The notes under the pieces were generated by a model. It searched no databases. It was given only the letters and a program-made list of their open reading frames with translations, and had not been told where the DNA came from. DNA of 6,727 bases from Azonexaceae bacterium (lineage in GTDB: Bacteria > Pseudomonadota > Gammaproteobacteria > Burkholderiales > Rhodocyclaceae). This document shows positions 5,573-6,727 of this stretch, in pieces. Location of the stretch: assembly GCA_009469665.1 (NCBI GenBank), contig SSTB01000239.1:1-6727 (forward strand), read 5' to 3'. The position numbers were made by a program, and so were the translations under genes. How positions within the stretch are numbered: position 1 is the stretch's first letter; each line of letters opens with the position of its first letter.

Positions 5573-6727
5573 CTACCCCGCTGCGGCGGGCCGCACCAGC
5601 ACCGGAATCTCCTTGTAGGCCGGCGTGGCGGTGATACGGGAGGCCAGGGAAAGCGCCATGAGCGGGGTCGCTTCCGGAAAGTACGCGGCAACGCAGCCTT
5701 CCGGAATATCGTAGGCCACGGCACGAAAACCGCTCAGTTGCCTCGGCACGCCGTCCTCGGCCAAGCCCTCGATATCGACGGCCCCACCGTCCTCGATGCC
5801 GCGCCGGGCCAGGTCCCGCTCATTCATGAACAGGACACGACGCCCGCCGAAAATACCGCGGTAGCGATCGTCCTGGCCATATACCGTGGTGTTGAACTGG
5901 TCGTGCGAGCGCACCGTCATCAAGGCGAGAACCTGGGGGCCGACCCGGCGCCGGGCGCGATGGACGGGTCCTGCGGCCATGGCATGGACGCGGAATTCGG
6001 CCCGGCCGCTGGCCGTGTTCCATTGCCGCCGGGCCGCTGCGTTGGGGAGCCAGAAGCCCCCCGGCTGGGCGATCCGGGCGTCGTAAGCGGCAAAACCCTC
6101 GAAGACGCCGGCCAGACAGGCCTCGATGCGGCCACGGATGGCACCATAGTCGGCGGCCATCTCCCCCCAGGGCGCCGCGCCGGGCAAGAGGGCCTCCCCC
6201 AGGGCGCAGACCAGGGCAGGTTCGCCGCGCATGGCTGGGGAAAGGGGCTCTTGGATGCCACGGCTGGCGTGGGTCATGCTCATGCTGTCTTCCACCGTCA
6301 CCACTTCGTGACGGTCCCGGTCGGTACGCCCAAGGGCAGGCAGGATGAGCCCCAGGCGCCCGGGGTGCAGGTGCGTGCGATTGAGCTTGGTCGCCACGTG
6401 GACGGTCAGCTCACAGCTCTCCAGGGCCGCCCGCACCCGCGGCCCGTCAGGAATCGCCACCCCGAAATTGCCCCCCAGAGCCAGGAAACCATGCAGGGTG
6501 CCCTCCAGCAAGCCCTTGGCGACGCCCACGGCGTCCAGCCCAGGTGCCCGCTGCACCGGCACCCCGAAGACGGCCTCCAACTGGTCGAGGAATCGCGCCG
6601 GTACCTTGCCGGTGGCGCCCATGGTCCGGTTGCCCTGCACGTTGGAGTGCCCGCGCACCGGTACCGCACCGGCCCCAGGCCGCCCCACGTTACCCTTCAA
6701 CAAGAGCAGGTTGACGATGGTCTGAAC
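5573..6727 (-). CDS. FdhF/YdeP-family molybdopterin oxidoreductase, C-terminal 384 residues (5' end outside window)
   Basis: The family holds predicted cytoplasmic Mo-bisPGD oxidoreductases related to formate dehydrogenase alpha subunits; E. coli YdeP is linked to acid resistance but its substrate is not established. The frame is open to the window edge (VQTIVNLL precedes the first internal TTG), so the TTG near 6703 is not the start. Counting from the first visible residue, the signature NVGRPGAGAVPVRGHSNVQG falls at about 13-32, FLALGGNFGVAIPD at about 81-94, ATKLNRTHLHPG at about 112-123, and the C-terminal dinucleotide-binding domain, with LMTVRSHDQFNTTVYG, at about 269-284 and onward to the stop. 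Full-length members have about 760-780 residues, so roughly half is present; the N-terminal iron-sulfur region and active-site loop cannot be examined. Alanine-Valine stands in PGAGAVPVRGHS where I recall many relatives having a Cys before the Pro. The gene is 168 bp upstream of etfB in the same direction, with no obvious functional link to it. Confidence 0.93.
   Translation of the reverse strand, partial: VQTIVNLLLLKGNVGRPGAGAVPVRGHSNVQGNRTMGATGKVPARFLDQLEAVFGVPVQRAPGLDAVGVAKGLLEGTLHGFLALGGNFGVAIPDGPRVRAALESCELTVHVATKLNRTHLHPGRLGLILPALGRTDRDRHEVVTVEDSMSMTHASRGIQEPLSPAMRGEPALVCALGEALLPGAAPWGEMAADYGAIRGRIEACLAGVFEGFAAYDARIAQPGGFWLPNAAARRQWNTASGRAEFRVHAMAAGPVHRARRRVGPQVLALMTVRSHDQFNTTVYGQDDRYRGIFGGRRVLFMNERDLARRGIEDGGAVDIEGLAEDGVPRQLSGFRAVAYDIPEGCVAAYFPEATPLMALSLASRITATPAYKEIPVLVRPAAAG

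Overview
The window is a compact, GC-rich chromosomal segment in which every supported gene lies on the minus strand. Reading in the direction of transcription (high to low coordinates) the order is: the C-terminal half of a YdeP-type molybdopterin oxidoreductase (5573-6727, cut by the window edge); a 168-bp gap; etfB; etfA; a CbiM-like membrane protein; a FimV-type polar/pilus protein; a 97-bp gap with two hairpins; and an acyl-CoA dehydrogenase cut at position 1. The high GC, the FimV N-terminal and C-terminal modules, and the pairing of etfBA with a long-form (DmdC-like) acyl-CoA dehydrogenase suggest a betaproteobacterium, possibly of the Rhodocyclales (Azoarcus/Thauera-like) type. This assignment is an inference from protein style, not from a search.

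The core is a tightly packed four-gene block. etfB and etfA overlap by the four bases ATGA, the membrane protein starts 6 nt after the etfA stop, and its end overlaps the start of the FimV-like gene by 14 nt. This looks like a single transcription unit starting in the 5405-5572 gap. EtfAB is the soluble FAD/AMP electron carrier that takes electrons from acyl-CoA dehydrogenases, and the acyl-CoA dehydrogenase downstream is a natural electron donor, so the metabolic logic is fatty-acyl or related acyl-CoA oxidation feeding the quinone pool.

The less expected part is that two envelope proteins sit between the electron carrier and its likely dehydrogenase. One is a CbiM-like (energy-coupling-factor S component) protein without a visible ATPase or T subunit and with Asn instead of His at position 2. 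The other is a FimV-family protein with no recognisable LysM domain. I see no mobile element, CRISPR array, RNA gene or clear evidence of horizontal transfer. Nothing here amounts to a demonstrably new system; the etf / orphan CbiM-like / FimV-like / acyl-CoA dehydrogenase arrangement is the feature most worth following up.
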